64,000 nt of DNA, taken from NCBI GenBank assembly GCA_003712165.1, contig RHLH01000001.1:2949575-3013574 (forward strand). Direction: 5' to 3'. This document shows positions 8,271 to 15,768 of the stretch, in pieces. The translations under genes and the position numbers were made by a program. Position 1 is the stretch's first letter; the number at the start of each line of letters is the position of its first letter. Origin of the DNA: Phycisphaera sp. (GTDB lineage Bacteria; Planctomycetota; Phycisphaerae; Phycisphaerales; UBA1924). A model generated the notes under the pieces. The model had not been told where the DNA came from and did not search any database. It saw only the letters and a list, made by a program, of their open reading frames with translations.

Positions 8271-9050
8271 ATGAGAAACATCACGACGACAATCTTCGCG
8301 CTCGCCGGGGTCGCCTTGCCCGCGACGGCAGCGCTCGGCCAGCCGGTCGAGGTTCAGGTCACGGTCGAGAACCTGGCGCCGACCAACAGCGTCGCGTTTG
8401 CGCCGCTGCGCCTCGGTTTCAACAACGGCACCTACGACTCATTCGACAACGGATCCGCCGCCGGGCCCGCGATCATCTCGATCGCAGAGGGCGGAACCGG
8501 CGCCGACTGGTTCCCGGCGTTCGGCGCTGCCGACCCAACCGCGACACTCGGGACCGTTGTGCCTGACCCTGCGGGCCCGCTGCTCCCGGGCGGTACCGCG
8601 TCGGCGGTGTTCACCGTTGACCCGTCGGTTAACCAGTACTTCACCTTCGGCGCGATGGTCGTCCCGAGCAACGACTACTTCATCGGCAATGACTCGCCCA
8701 CCGCGTACCAGCTCTTCGACAACAATGGCAACCTGCAGATCACCTCGATCTCGCAGTTCGGCAGCGATGTCTGGGACGCGGGTTCGGAGGTCGACGGCGC
8801 GTTCGGTGCAGCCTTCCTCGAGGGCTCGGTCAACGACGACCGCATCGACGAGAACGGCGTCGTCGAGTTCGACTTCCAGGATCTCGACGTCTTCAACGGG
8901 CTCACGACCGCGGCGGGCTACACGTTCGACCGCCAGTTTGGCGCTGGCGATGAGATATACCGGATCTCCTTCGAGATCGTCCCGGCTCCGGGGTCGCTGG
9001 CGCTGCTCGGGTTGGGTGGCCTAGCTGTCACACGCAGACGCCGCGCGTAA
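8271..9050 (+). CDS. Exported spondin-domain protein with PEP-CTERM-type sorting tail
   Basis: A 259-residue protein. The signal peptide ends at about residue 24 (TAALGQ). A spondin_N-like beta-sandwich domain follows (VEVQVTVENLAP, FAPLRLGFNNGTYDSFDNG, AEGGTGADW), then a C-terminal signal: VPAPGSLALLGLGGLAV plus TRRRRA. That tail has the PEP-CTERM layout of Pro motif, hydrophobic helix and Arg cluster, a substrate signal for exosortase-like processing. No exosortase is in the window. The start is fixed by AGGAGGAA at 8256-8263 before ATG 8271. The role is likely cell surface or matrix, but it is unknown. Confidence 0.8.
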   Translation: MRNITTTIFALAGVALPATAALGQPVEVQVTVENLAPTNSVAFAPLRLGFNNGTYDSFDNGSAAGPAIISIAEGGTGADWFPAFGAADPTATLGTVVPDPAGPLLPGGTASAVFTVDPSVNQYFTFGAMVVPSNDYFIGNDSPTAYQLFDNNGNLQITSISQFGSDVWDAGSEVDGAFGAAFLEGSVNDDRIDENGVVEFDFQDLDVFNGLTTAAGYTFDRQFGAGDEIYRISFEIVPAPGSLALLGLGGLAVTRRRRA

Positions 9051-9078
9051 CAGACGCAGCGCGATTCCGTAGAAGCAT

Positions 9079-9126
9079 CCCCGGCCTTGGCCGTCCGGAG
9101 TGGGCAGCCAAGCCGGGGTGTTTTTG
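9079..9126 (+). terminator. Intrinsic terminator after the spondin-domain gene
   Basis: The stem is CCCCGGCCTTGGC against GCCAAGCCGGGG with one bulged C, followed by TGTTTTT. It begins 28 bp after the stop. Confidence 0.8.
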
Positions 9127-9246
9127 TGGTTTCTGTTTGAGAACCGCTGAGACATGAGCCTGAGGGGCGGACTAGGATTTGTTTGTAGTCACTATCTTGT
9201 GATCCACAGGCAGCGGGTCTCATTCCGTGTGACAGGAGATCGATCA

Positions 9247-9816
9247 ATGAAGAAGCAGATGAAGGCGGTTCTGGGTCTGGGCGTTCTGGGAGCGGGACTG
9301 GGCGGCTGCGCCGCGACGGGCCTGACCCCCGAGGCGTACGAGATCACCAAGGCCGAGTGCCAGGCGACGGTCACGCACCTCTCGAACACCGAGATCGAGT
9401 TCGACGGGCTCGTCAAGAGCAGCCACGCGTGGGCTGTCTTCCCCGGTGAGTTCTCGGGAATTCACTACATCGTGGGCGGCGGCGGCAGCGACGGACTGAT
9501 CTACAACAACTCGGGAGAGGTGCTCGGCTACAGCAGGCACGCCCGGATCAACCTCGGGCTCGGGTTCTTCGGGCAGTACGCCGACTTCGTGATCTTCTTC
9601 CCGAACGAGGAAGCACTGAACGCCTTCCAGGAAGGCAACTGGTCCGTCGGTGGCGAGGCAGGCTGGGGCATCCTGGGCCTGGCCGCCAGCGGTCAGCAGT
9701 CCTTCACCGAGGTTCACGAATTCGTCAGCGACCCCCGCTCGGGCGGCGGCGCGGGCGTCTACCTGACCTTTGACAACTTCAGCTACAACGACATTGACAC
9801 CGCGATGAGCGAGTAA
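9247..9816 (+). CDS. SYLF/Ysc84-like lipoprotein
   Basis: The 189-residue product has a lipoprotein signal (MKKQMKAVLGLGVLGAGLGGC) with a lipobox ending at Cys21. The mature part matches the SYLF (Ysc84-type) lipid-binding domain: AVFPGEFSGIHYIVGGG, GLIYNNSGEVLGYSRHARINLGLGFFG and DFVIFFPNEEAL. SYLF domains bind phosphoinositides in eukaryotes, and bacterial members are envelope lipoproteins of unknown role. The start at ATG 9247 follows AGGAGA. Upstream in-frame codons lack signal character. It is transcribed alone between two terminators. Confidence 0.78.
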   Translation: MKKQMKAVLGLGVLGAGLGGCAATGLTPEAYEITKAECQATVTHLSNTEIEFDGLVKSSHAWAVFPGEFSGIHYIVGGGGSDGLIYNNSGEVLGYSRHARINLGLGFFGQYADFVIFFPNEEALNAFQEGNWSVGGEAGWGILGLAASGQQSFTEVHEFVSDPRSGGGAGVYLTFDNFSYNDIDTAMSE

Positions 9817-9844
9817 TCGCCTCGACGCGGCTCAGGTTTACCCC

Positions 9845-9883
9845 CCGAGGGGACGACGCCCGGTCGTCCCCTCGGTTCGTTTT
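9845..9883 (+). terminator. Intrinsic terminator after the SYLF gene
   Basis: A perfect 13-bp stem CCGAGGGGACGAC / GTCGTCCCCTCGG (9845-9857 and 9863-9875) has a 5-base loop, followed by TTCGTTTT. It separates the SYLF gene from nuoG. Confidence 0.88.
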
Positions 9884-9926
9884 CGACTCCCCCGCTTCAC
9901 CATCAGGCCTGCTACGATCCCCGGCT

Positions 9927-11681
9927 ATGCCCAAGATCACCATTAACGGCGTCGAGTGCGAGTTCGAACAGGGTCAGAAGATCCTCGAGGTCGCCAACAA
10001 CAACTCCGTCAAGGTTCCTTACTACTGCTACCACGACTCGCTCTCGATCCCGGCGCAGTGCCGGATTTGCCTGGGCGAGGTCTGGGCACCCAACCCACGC
10101 AACGAGGGCAAGCTCGAACCCCAGATGGGCGGCAAGCTCCAGCCGACCTGCTCGACCGAGGCCGCCGACGGCATGGTCGTCTACACCGACAACCCGAGGG
10201 CGGTCGCCAACCAAAAGGCGGTCATGGAGTACCTGCTCATCAACCACCCGCTCGACTGCCCGGTCTGTGACCAGGCGGGCGAGTGCGAGTTGCAGGACTA
10301 CAGCTTCGAGTACGGCCGGGGCGTGTCTCGCTTCCAGGAGTCGAAGGTCAAGCAGGCTAAGAAAGACCTCGGACCCAACGTCTACATCTACTCCGACCGG
10401 TGCATCATGTGCACACGATGCGTGCGGTTCACGCGCGAGGTCGCGGGCACCGCGGAGCTCTCGATCCACGGCCGGGGCAACAAGAGCGAGATCGATGTCT
10501 TCCCGGGTGTGCCGCTCGACAACGAGATCAGCGCCAACGTGATCGACCTGTGCCCCGTCGGCGCGCTGCTCGACAAGGACTTCCTGTTCGCGCAGCGCGT
10601 GTGGTTCCTCAAAGGCACGCCCTCGATCGACGGCATCACCGCCTCGGGCGACAACATCACCATCGAGCACAACGAGGGAAGCATCTACCGCCTCAAGCCC
10701 CGCACGAACATGGCCATCAATCGCTGGTGGATCACCGACGAGGTCCGCTACGGCTGGAAGCACGTACACGAGGACAGGCTTGCGACCCCCTACCGCCGGC
10801 GCTTCGGCGCACTCGACGCGTGCACGTTCGCGCAGGCGTACGACGAGGCAATAGAGGGACTGAAGAAGACGAAGGACGAAGGCACCAAGACGCTCCTGAT
10901 CGTCAGCCCGATGCTCAGCTGCGAGGACGCGTATCAGCTCGCCAAGCTCGCAGACGAGATCGACCCCGGCGCCGAGTTCGCGGTGGGTCACGTCCCGTTT
11001 AGGGGCGAGGACAAGGCGTTCCCGATGGGCAAGAAGCCGGGCGACGAGGGCGCGTTCGTCATGCACGCCGAGAAGGCACCCAACGCCCGCGGCGTGCGGC
11101 GCGTGCTGGAGTCGTTCAACAAGGGCGTGCACGACTTCGATGCCGCGGCCAAGAAGCTGGCGGCGGGCGAGTTCGGAGCGGCGATCGTGACGGGCAACTA
11201 CCCGGGCGAGTGGGCCGAGCAGTCGTTTGCCGATTCGCTAGACAACGTGTTCACGGTTCTGATCGACACGCACCAGCGCCGCGTGATGGACAAGGCCGAC
11301 ATCGTGCTGACCGGCGCGACGTGGGCCGAGAAGGCCGGCACGTTCGAGAACGCGGGCAACATCATCCAGGCGTTCGAGCAGGCGGTCCCTGTCTCCGAGA
11401 ACAGCAAGCCCGAGGCACAGATCGCGATCGATATGCTGAGTCTGCTTAGAGGAGACAGGTTCGGCGCAGTAGAGAAGACCGTCTCGCGCGTGGACGAGGC
11501 GCCGGGGCAGGTGCCCACCTCGGTCGAGACGCGCACGCAGTCGACGAGGCTCTACAACGCCGCCGACACCCGTCGTGAGATGGCGCAGGCCAGCGCCTCG
11601 CTCGGCGTGTTCGTTGCAGACGTTGCGATGCCCGTGACCGATGTCCAGCAGGAGCCGGACATGGAGATGGTGGAGCTCTAA
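9927..11681 (+). CDS. nuoG: NuoG-like subunit of NADH:quinone oxidoreductase, short and orphan
   Basis: Iron-sulphur subunit of the complex I type. It has an N-terminal 2Fe-2S ferredoxin domain (C34, C45, C48, C75), the His-Cys3 4Fe-4S site (H107, C111, C114, C120) and another 4Fe-4S site (C159, C162, C165, C209). A molybdopterin-oxidoreductase-like region follows from about residue 215. At 584 residues it is well short of classical NuoG (about 780-910), so the molybdopterin-like part is reduced. No other nuo gene lies nearby. It could serve complex I in trans or be the diaphorase-side subunit of a hydrogenase or formate dehydrogenase. Its TAA overlaps the stop of the convergent tcmP-like gene. 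Confidence 0.82.
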   Translation: MPKITINGVECEFEQGQKILEVANNNSVKVPYYCYHDSLSIPAQCRICLGEVWAPNPRNEGKLEPQMGGKLQPTCSTEAADGMVVYTDNPRAVANQKAVMEYLLINHPLDCPVCDQAGECELQDYSFEYGRGVSRFQESKVKQAKKDLGPNVYIYSDRCIMCTRCVRFTREVAGTAELSIHGRGNKSEIDVFPGVPLDNEISANVIDLCPVGALLDKDFLFAQRVWFLKGTPSIDGITASGDNITIEHNEGSIYRLKPRTNMAINRWWITDEVRYGWKHVHEDRLATPYRRRFGALDACTFAQAYDEAIEGLKKTKDEGTKTLLIVSPMLSCEDAYQLAKLADEIDPGAEFAVGHVPFRGEDKAFPMGKKPGDEGAFVMHAEKAPNARGVRRVLESFNKGVHDFDAAAKKLAAGEFGAAIVTGNYPGEWAEQSFADSLDNVFTVLIDTHQRRVMDKADIVLTGATWAEKAGTFENAGNIIQAFEQAVPVSENSKPEAQIAIDMLSLLRGDRFGAVEKTVSRVDEAPGQVPTSVETRTQSTRLYNAADTRREMAQASASLGVFVADVAMPVTDVQQEPDMEMVEL

Positions 11682-12868
11682 GTTATAAGTTCAACGAAAT
11701 AGTCGTTGGCTAAAGTCGGTTGCCCTTTCCTTTTCATACGCGAGCTTGATGGTTTTGGCCCGGAACCATCTTTGGCAATTACTCGGACAACTCCACGCTG
11801 CTCCATATCAAGCAACTTCCTCTTGTATGCTGCTTCGGAGAAAAAATCACTGGGTCGTTCGACCCAGTCGCTGCAAAACAATCTTACCAAAGAACGTCCA
11901 TGGCTGTTCAAATAATTGACGATGTCTTGTTCCATTTGAACCAAATCGGTTCTCATCTGACTAGACAAATCTCCGGCACTAGCTTGGCGTAGTTCCATTC
12001 GCCCTTCTTGTCCGGCCTCGTTTCTTGCCGCCTCCCACATCACATGCTTCATGATCTTAAAGCCCAAAGCATGTTTTGTTGCGTGGATTAGATAGTGACT
12101 AGTAGCCCGCCTATCACGGTACTCAACCCGAAAAGGTACAACATACTCCGCCTCTCCTTGATTGCGAATAGCATCTAGATAGGTGTCAACAATCAGTTGC
12201 TCACGAGCAACAGCGTCAGCCTGGTACGGCAGAGTATTCCGCAGGATTTCTACACGATCATCTGACCCATAGATCTTATTCAAAGAAGGAGTGTTATTGT
12301 TTGTTTGTAACAAACCTGCTATCCGAGAGACTGCACTCATATTAAAGAAAATAAACGCCTCACATTTTGGACGCCGTAAAATATTAGCAATTATGGACAT
12401 ATCTACATCATCTACTCCACAGGGGTCAATGAAGAGAAACGTCGGAATCAACTCGTGCTCTTTTTCGTCAATATCTCTCAGAATTGGGGCAATTGTTTCA
12501 CAGAATTCTGCATTCACCAACCATGGATCCAGAACAAGTCCCCGTGACTTAACGAAGTTATTGACAGAATGCTCCAAGCGTTGAAAATGATCATTTCGAG
12601 GTTCGATGAATGCAGTATGTACCTTGCTGGCTGTATCTTGAGAGCTTGCAATCAGTTCTAAAGCCAACAAAGGTGAACCAGGGACTTCATTTCCACTGTT
12701 TTGATCATCATAAGATCCTCTACCTGCAAAGCCGTCTAGGAACAGCATTTTGTCGTTGTATGTCTTTATTATGTTTAGATACGCTGGAAGATACATTCGT
12801 AGAATGGAGTGTTTTACCCTAGTTTGCTCAGGGTAATCATCAAAGTGGGTCGCATCAGATTTAGCCAT
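11678..12868 (-). CDS. tcmP: TcmP, three-Cys-motif partner protein (methyltransferase-like)
   Basis: The 396-residue product matches the TcmP family, named for co-occurrence with the three-Cys-motif (Gp37/Gp68, DUF5131) proteins. Its hallmarks resemble a class I methyltransferase fold: FLDGFAGRGSY (43-53, SAM-loop-like), GSPLLAL (64-70), FIEPRNDHF (acidic end of strand 2) and FLFIDPCG (144-151, motif-IV-like). The C-terminus has a winged-helix-like stretch. Function is uncharacterised as far as I know. It lies 20 bp downstream of DUF5131 on the same strand with AGAGG 6 bp before its ATG. Base composition is near 42% GC, unlike its neighbours. Confidence 0.82.
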   Translation of the reverse strand: MAKSDATHFDDYPEQTRVKHSILRMYLPAYLNIIKTYNDKMLFLDGFAGRGSYDDQNSGNEVPGSPLLALELIASSQDTASKVHTAFIEPRNDHFQRLEHSVNNFVKSRGLVLDPWLVNAEFCETIAPILRDIDEKEHELIPTFLFIDPCGVDDVDMSIIANILRRPKCEAFIFFNMSAVSRIAGLLQTNNNTPSLNKIYGSDDRVEILRNTLPYQADAVAREQLIVDTYLDAIRNQGEAEYVVPFRVEYRDRRATSHYLIHATKHALGFKIMKHVMWEAARNEAGQEGRMELRQASAGDLSSQMRTDLVQMEQDIVNYLNSHGRSLVRLFCSDWVERPSDFFSEAAYKRKLLDMEQRGVVRVIAKDGSGPKPSSSRMKRKGQPTLANDYFVELIT

Positions 12869-12888
12869 AACAACCTCTTGGAATCTAG

Positions 12889-13647
12889 CTAGCTAACCAA
12901 AGGCATCTGATCCCATGTACGCCCCTCAAGCTCACGTCCCTTCTTCTTCTTATTCACCCCACCCCACTGTTTAAAGAAAAACGGCACATCTTTTTGCTCA
13001 CATTGTTGCTTGATATCAAGAACCCAGCTTCCCTGCATTGGTCTTGAGCCGGGCCCGGACTCGCCGCCCACGATGACCCAACTGATCTTCCTGAGCGGAA
13101 TTCGTTTCAGTTCACCGAGAAGCGGCTCGCACGAGAGGAACCGGATCTTGGCAGGGATCCTTTGCAGGGTCCGGATTCGATCATAATAATCTGAATTTTC
13201 AACACTCGTGCCCATCCAGACGTGCTCTGGCCAGGGCAACTTGTTGGCGAGCTTGAGGGCTCGCTCAGGGCGTTTGGTCAGAACCTGAAAAGTGTGCTGC
13301 GGGCACTCCTCCATGACTTTGAAGACTTCCGTGATGAACTTGAGCGGGACATCTTCATGGAAGAGATCGCTCATGGAGTTCACAAAGATGACCCGACCCA
13401 ATCGCCAGGAATACGGCAGATCGAGCGTTGAATAGTCAAGGTTGATCTTGCCTGAGAAAACCGGGCGTCCGTTTCGTGCCTTCCGAGCTGTCCCGGCGTA
13501 TTTCTTCCCGACTTTCTTGCCCATGCTCTCTAGCCGAAGGGCCATCCGGGCCGCGTAGCAGTTCAGGCAACCAGGCGAAACCGGAGTGCAACCCGCAACG
13601 GGGTTCCACGTGGCCTGCGTCCATTCGATTGTCGATCCTTGGGCCAT
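12889..13647 (-). CDS. DUF5131 / phage Gp37-Gp68-like three-Cys-motif protein
   Basis: A 252-residue protein of the Phage_Gp37_Gp68 (DUF5131) family. The diagnostic cluster is C20, C27 and C30 ([14 protein letters not shown]) near the N-terminus, followed by a TIM-barrel-like series ([62 protein letters not shown]). The layout resembles radical-SAM enzymes, with a C-x6-C-x2-C rather than C-x3-C-x2-C cluster. A 4Fe-4S centre is plausible but unproven. Family members occur in phages and scattered bacteria. It is first in a two-gene unit with tcmP. GAGGTG lies before the ATG. Confidence 0.85.
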   Translation of the reverse strand: MAQGSTIEWTQATWNPVAGCTPVSPGCLNCYAARMALRLESMGKKVGKKYAGTARKARNGRPVFSGKINLDYSTLDLPYSWRLGRVIFVNSMSDLFHEDVPLKFITEVFKVMEECPQHTFQVLTKRPERALKLANKLPWPEHVWMGTSVENSDYYDRIRTLQRIPAKIRFLSCEPLLGELKRIPLRKISWVIVGGESGPGSRPMQGSWVLDIKQQCEQKDVPFFFKQWGGVNKKKKGRELEGRTWDQMPLVS

Positions 13648-13658
13648 ACCACACCTCG

Positions 13659-13687
13659 ATCATAAACCTAACACGCCATCCTCAAAA
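13659..13687 (-). promoter_or_regulatory. Possible promoter of the DUF5131-TcmP unit
   Basis: On the minus strand a TATGAT box (13664-13659) lies 17 bp from a weak TTTTGA box (13687-13682), just upstream of the DUF5131 start. The -10 is good and the -35 is poor. Confidence 0.3.
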
Positions 13688-13761
13688 TAGCATGACTTGT
13701 GGCATATCGACTTGCGAAGGCTTAGTTGGCGAAGATCGGGCATGCATACCGTGAGGCAACG

Positions 13762-13968
13762 ATGAACCTGTTCCTCCCAACCATCCTCAGCATCATCGCG
13801 ATCATCGTGATCGGGACGCCCTTCACGTACTACTGGTTCCGCTGGTCGGACAGGTGGGCGGAGTCTGAGAAGGGACGCTTCGGGCCCAAGCGCAAGAAGG
13901 ACAAGGGCGAGGTGCGCGTGATCAAGTCCGACACCGACACCGACGCGGACGCGGACGGCGAGCGGTAG
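13762..13968 (+). CDS. Small single-pass membrane protein, unknown
   Basis: Starting at ATG 13762, the 68-residue product has one N-terminal helix (about 2-24, LFLPTILSIIAIIVIGTPFTYYWF) followed by a basic and then acidic cytoplasmic tail ending in repeated Asp-Thr/Asp-Ala pairs. An upstream TTG at 13726 would add 12 residues with no benefit. GAGG precedes the ATG. It ends 1 bp before truA and is probably co-translated with it. It is GC-rich like the genome, so it lies outside the low-GC island. Confidence 0.6.
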   Translation: MNLFLPTILSIIAIIVIGTPFTYYWFRWSDRWAESEKGRFGPKRKKDKGEVRVIKSDTDTDADADGER

Positions 13969-13969
13969 C

Positions 13970-14797
13970 GTGCCCAGGTACAAGCTCACCATCGCCTACG
14001 ACGGCACGGAGTTCTGCGGCTGGCAGAAACAGGAGCCGCCCGACCCGGACGACCCGACCCGCCGCACGACGCTGCGAACCGTGCAGGGCGTGGTCGAGGA
14101 GGCCGTCCGCGACGTGCTCCGCGAGGACGTGGTGGTCATGGGCGCGAGCCGAACCGACTCGGGTGTGCACGCGCTCGGGCAGGTCGCGGCGTTCACGAGC
14201 GAGCCCATCGAAGACAAGGGCATTGGCTGGCCCGAGTCGCGCGGCACGGACTCGCTCGTCAAGGCGCTCAACAGCAAGCTCCCCCGCGATGTGCTGATCA
14301 CCGGCGCGGAAGTGGTCCCCCACGACTTCAACCCGATCGGGGGCGCCGCGGAGAAGGAGTACACCTACACCATCGAGTGCGGCCCGGTCCGCCCGCTCTG
14401 GGACAGGGCGTACGTGTTCCACACGTGGTACGAATTGGACCTCGCAAACATGCAGCAAGCCGCGGCGGCGATGGTCGGCGAGCACGACTTCGCCGCGTTC
14501 GCGCAGATCAACCACGGCAGGACCACAACCGTGCGCACGATCTTCGGGTGCCGCGTCGAGCGCGCCCAGGCAGGACACGGCGCGGTGCGGTTTGTCGTGC
14601 GTGTCTCCGGCAGCGGGTTCCTCTACAACATGGTGCGCATCATCGCGGGCACGCTGATGGAGGTGGGCCGGGGCAAGATCGCACCGGACGCGATCGGCGG
14701 GATCATCGAGAGCAAAGACCGAAGAAACGCAGGGCCGACGCTCCCGCCGCAGGGGCTGAGGCTTGAGTGGATTCGGTATGACACCAACGATTCCTGA
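13970..14797 (+). CDS. truA: tRNA pseudouridine synthase A
   Basis: TruA converts U38-U40 in the tRNA anticodon arm to pseudouridine. The N-terminal YKLTIAYDGTEFCGWQ block is clear, and the catalytic Asp63 lies in SRTDSGVHALGQ. HDFNPIGGAAEKEYTY and FLYNMVRIIAGTL are also standard. At 275 residues it is a normal length. The GTG start at 13970 follows the upstream TAG by one base. The next gene begins immediately after its TGA, so the three genes form a tight unit. Confidence 0.95.
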   Translation: MPRYKLTIAYDGTEFCGWQKQEPPDPDDPTRRTTLRTVQGVVEEAVRDVLREDVVVMGASRTDSGVHALGQVAAFTSEPIEDKGIGWPESRGTDSLVKALNSKLPRDVLITGAEVVPHDFNPIGGAAEKEYTYTIECGPVRPLWDRAYVFHTWYELDLANMQQAAAAMVGEHDFAAFAQINHGRTTTVRTIFGCRVERAQAGHGAVRFVVRVSGSGFLYNMVRIIAGTLMEVGRGKIAPDAIGGIIESKDRRNAGPTLPPQGLRLEWIRYDTNDS

Positions 14798-15319
14798 ATG
14801 CACCAACTCGTCACCAAGCGATTGATCATCCGCGAGCCGCTCGAGTCGGATGCGCAGCATCTCTACGAGGGCATCTTCAGCGATCCTCTCGCGATGAAGT
14901 ACATCGGCGACGGCGCGCCGCGCGATCTTGCGATGGTCGAGGAATCACTCCGGAGGCGAATCGCGTTCTTCAAGGAGCACGGTGTCTCGCTGATGACCGT
15001 CACACTGAAAGACACGGGTGAGATCATCGGGGACTGCGGCGTCCTCCCGTACAACTGGGAAGGACCCCAGATCGAGCTGGCCTACCGCTACCGCCCGAGC
15101 GCCTGGGGAAACGGGTACGCGAAGGAGGCGGGCAAAGCGGTGCTCGAATCGGTGTGGCGGGTCACCGAGATCGAGGAGCTCCTCGGGGTCACGGACATGG
15201 ACAACATCGCGTCCCAGAAAGTGCTCCTGAGCCTCGGATTCGAGGATCTGGGAACCACAACCGCCTTTTACGGGCAGGAAGAGCTCAGGCACTTCAGAAT
15301 TTCTCGCCCGGGTGCATGA
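14798..15319 (+). CDS. GNAT-family N-acetyltransferase (RimJ/RimL-like)
   Basis: The 173-residue protein begins TKRLIIREPLESDAQHL, the usual start of RimJ/RimL-type acetyltransferases. The acetyl-CoA-binding region IELAYRYRPSAWGNGYAKEAGKA is at about 87-109. A later block (GVTDMDNIASQKVLLSLGFE) resembles the NxxSxxVLxKxGF signature of the group. The substrate may be a protein N-terminus or a small amine and cannot be read from sequence. The ATG directly follows the truA stop codon, with no spacer. Confidence 0.85.
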   Translation: MHQLVTKRLIIREPLESDAQHLYEGIFSDPLAMKYIGDGAPRDLAMVEESLRRRIAFFKEHGVSLMTVTLKDTGEIIGDCGVLPYNWEGPQIELAYRYRPSAWGNGYAKEAGKAVLESVWRVTEIEELLGVTDMDNIASQKVLLSLGFEDLGTTTAFYGQEELRHFRISRPGA

Positions 15320-15396
15320 CCTGCTCTCTATTTGACGATATAGTTGTTGAAACAATTATTTTTGGACCCCATTGCCCCAGACCAAGGAGCCGAATC

Positions 15397-15747
15397 ATGT
15401 CAGTCAGGATCAACGAATTGCTCGAGTACGTCCGCGGCGGCAGGATCATGGACGCGATGAAGGAGTTCTACGCCGAGGACACGGTGATGACCGAGCCCGC
15501 GTACGGCGACACGGTCGGCCTGACGGCCAACCTCGAGCGCGAGCAGGCGTTCGTCGATTCCGTCAAGGAATTCAAGAACTTCGAGGCCCGCGCGGTCGCT
15601 GTCGACGGCGACACCTCCGTCTACGAGAACGTCATGGACTGGGTCGGGACCGACGGCAGCGACTACCACGTCGAGCAGGTCGTCGTCGCCCGCTGGAACG
15701 GCGAGGGCAAGATCATCCACGAGCGTTTCTACTACAACCAGGCCTGA
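15397..15747 (+). CDS. SnoaL/NTF2-like protein
   Basis: The start at ATG 15397 is set by AAGGAG 7 bp upstream. The 116-residue product looks like a SnoaL-like (nuclear transport factor 2 fold) domain: an N-terminal helix with MDAMKEFYAEDTVMTEP, a central strand region (FEARAVAVDGDTSVYENVMDW) and the end strand KIIHERFYYNQ. Such proteins range from small-molecule isomerases to binding proteins without activity, so no reaction is assigned. The 77-bp spacer before it is AT-rich and holds a weak hairpin. Confidence 0.7.
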   Translation: MSVRINELLEYVRGGRIMDAMKEFYAEDTVMTEPAYGDTVGLTANLEREQAFVDSVKEFKNFEARAVAVDGDTSVYENVMDWVGTDGSDYHVEQVVVARWNGEGKIIHERFYYNQA

Positions 15748-15768
15748 GGCGAGTACCGTATCAGCAGC

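Larger units (their letters stand above)
11682..13720. other. Low-GC island carrying the DUF5131-TcmP pair
   Basis: The drop begins at the nuoG stop codon and ends shortly before the small gene at 13762. The tcmP part is lowest; the middle of DUF5131 (about 13050-13620) is closer to the genome average. No integrase, transposase, tRNA or obvious flanking direct repeat is visible, so the means of entry is not shown. Confidence 0.7.

Noticed and set aside
9912-11132. Minus-strand ORF of 406 codons over nuoG
   Set aside because: Antisense to strong Fe-S motifs of nuoG; the product is a Val/Leu/Arg/Asp-rich shadow.
15340-15372. AT-rich hairpin (TTGTT/AACAA) followed by ATTTTTGG
   Set aside because: Stem is short and AT-rich, so terminator strength is doubtful.
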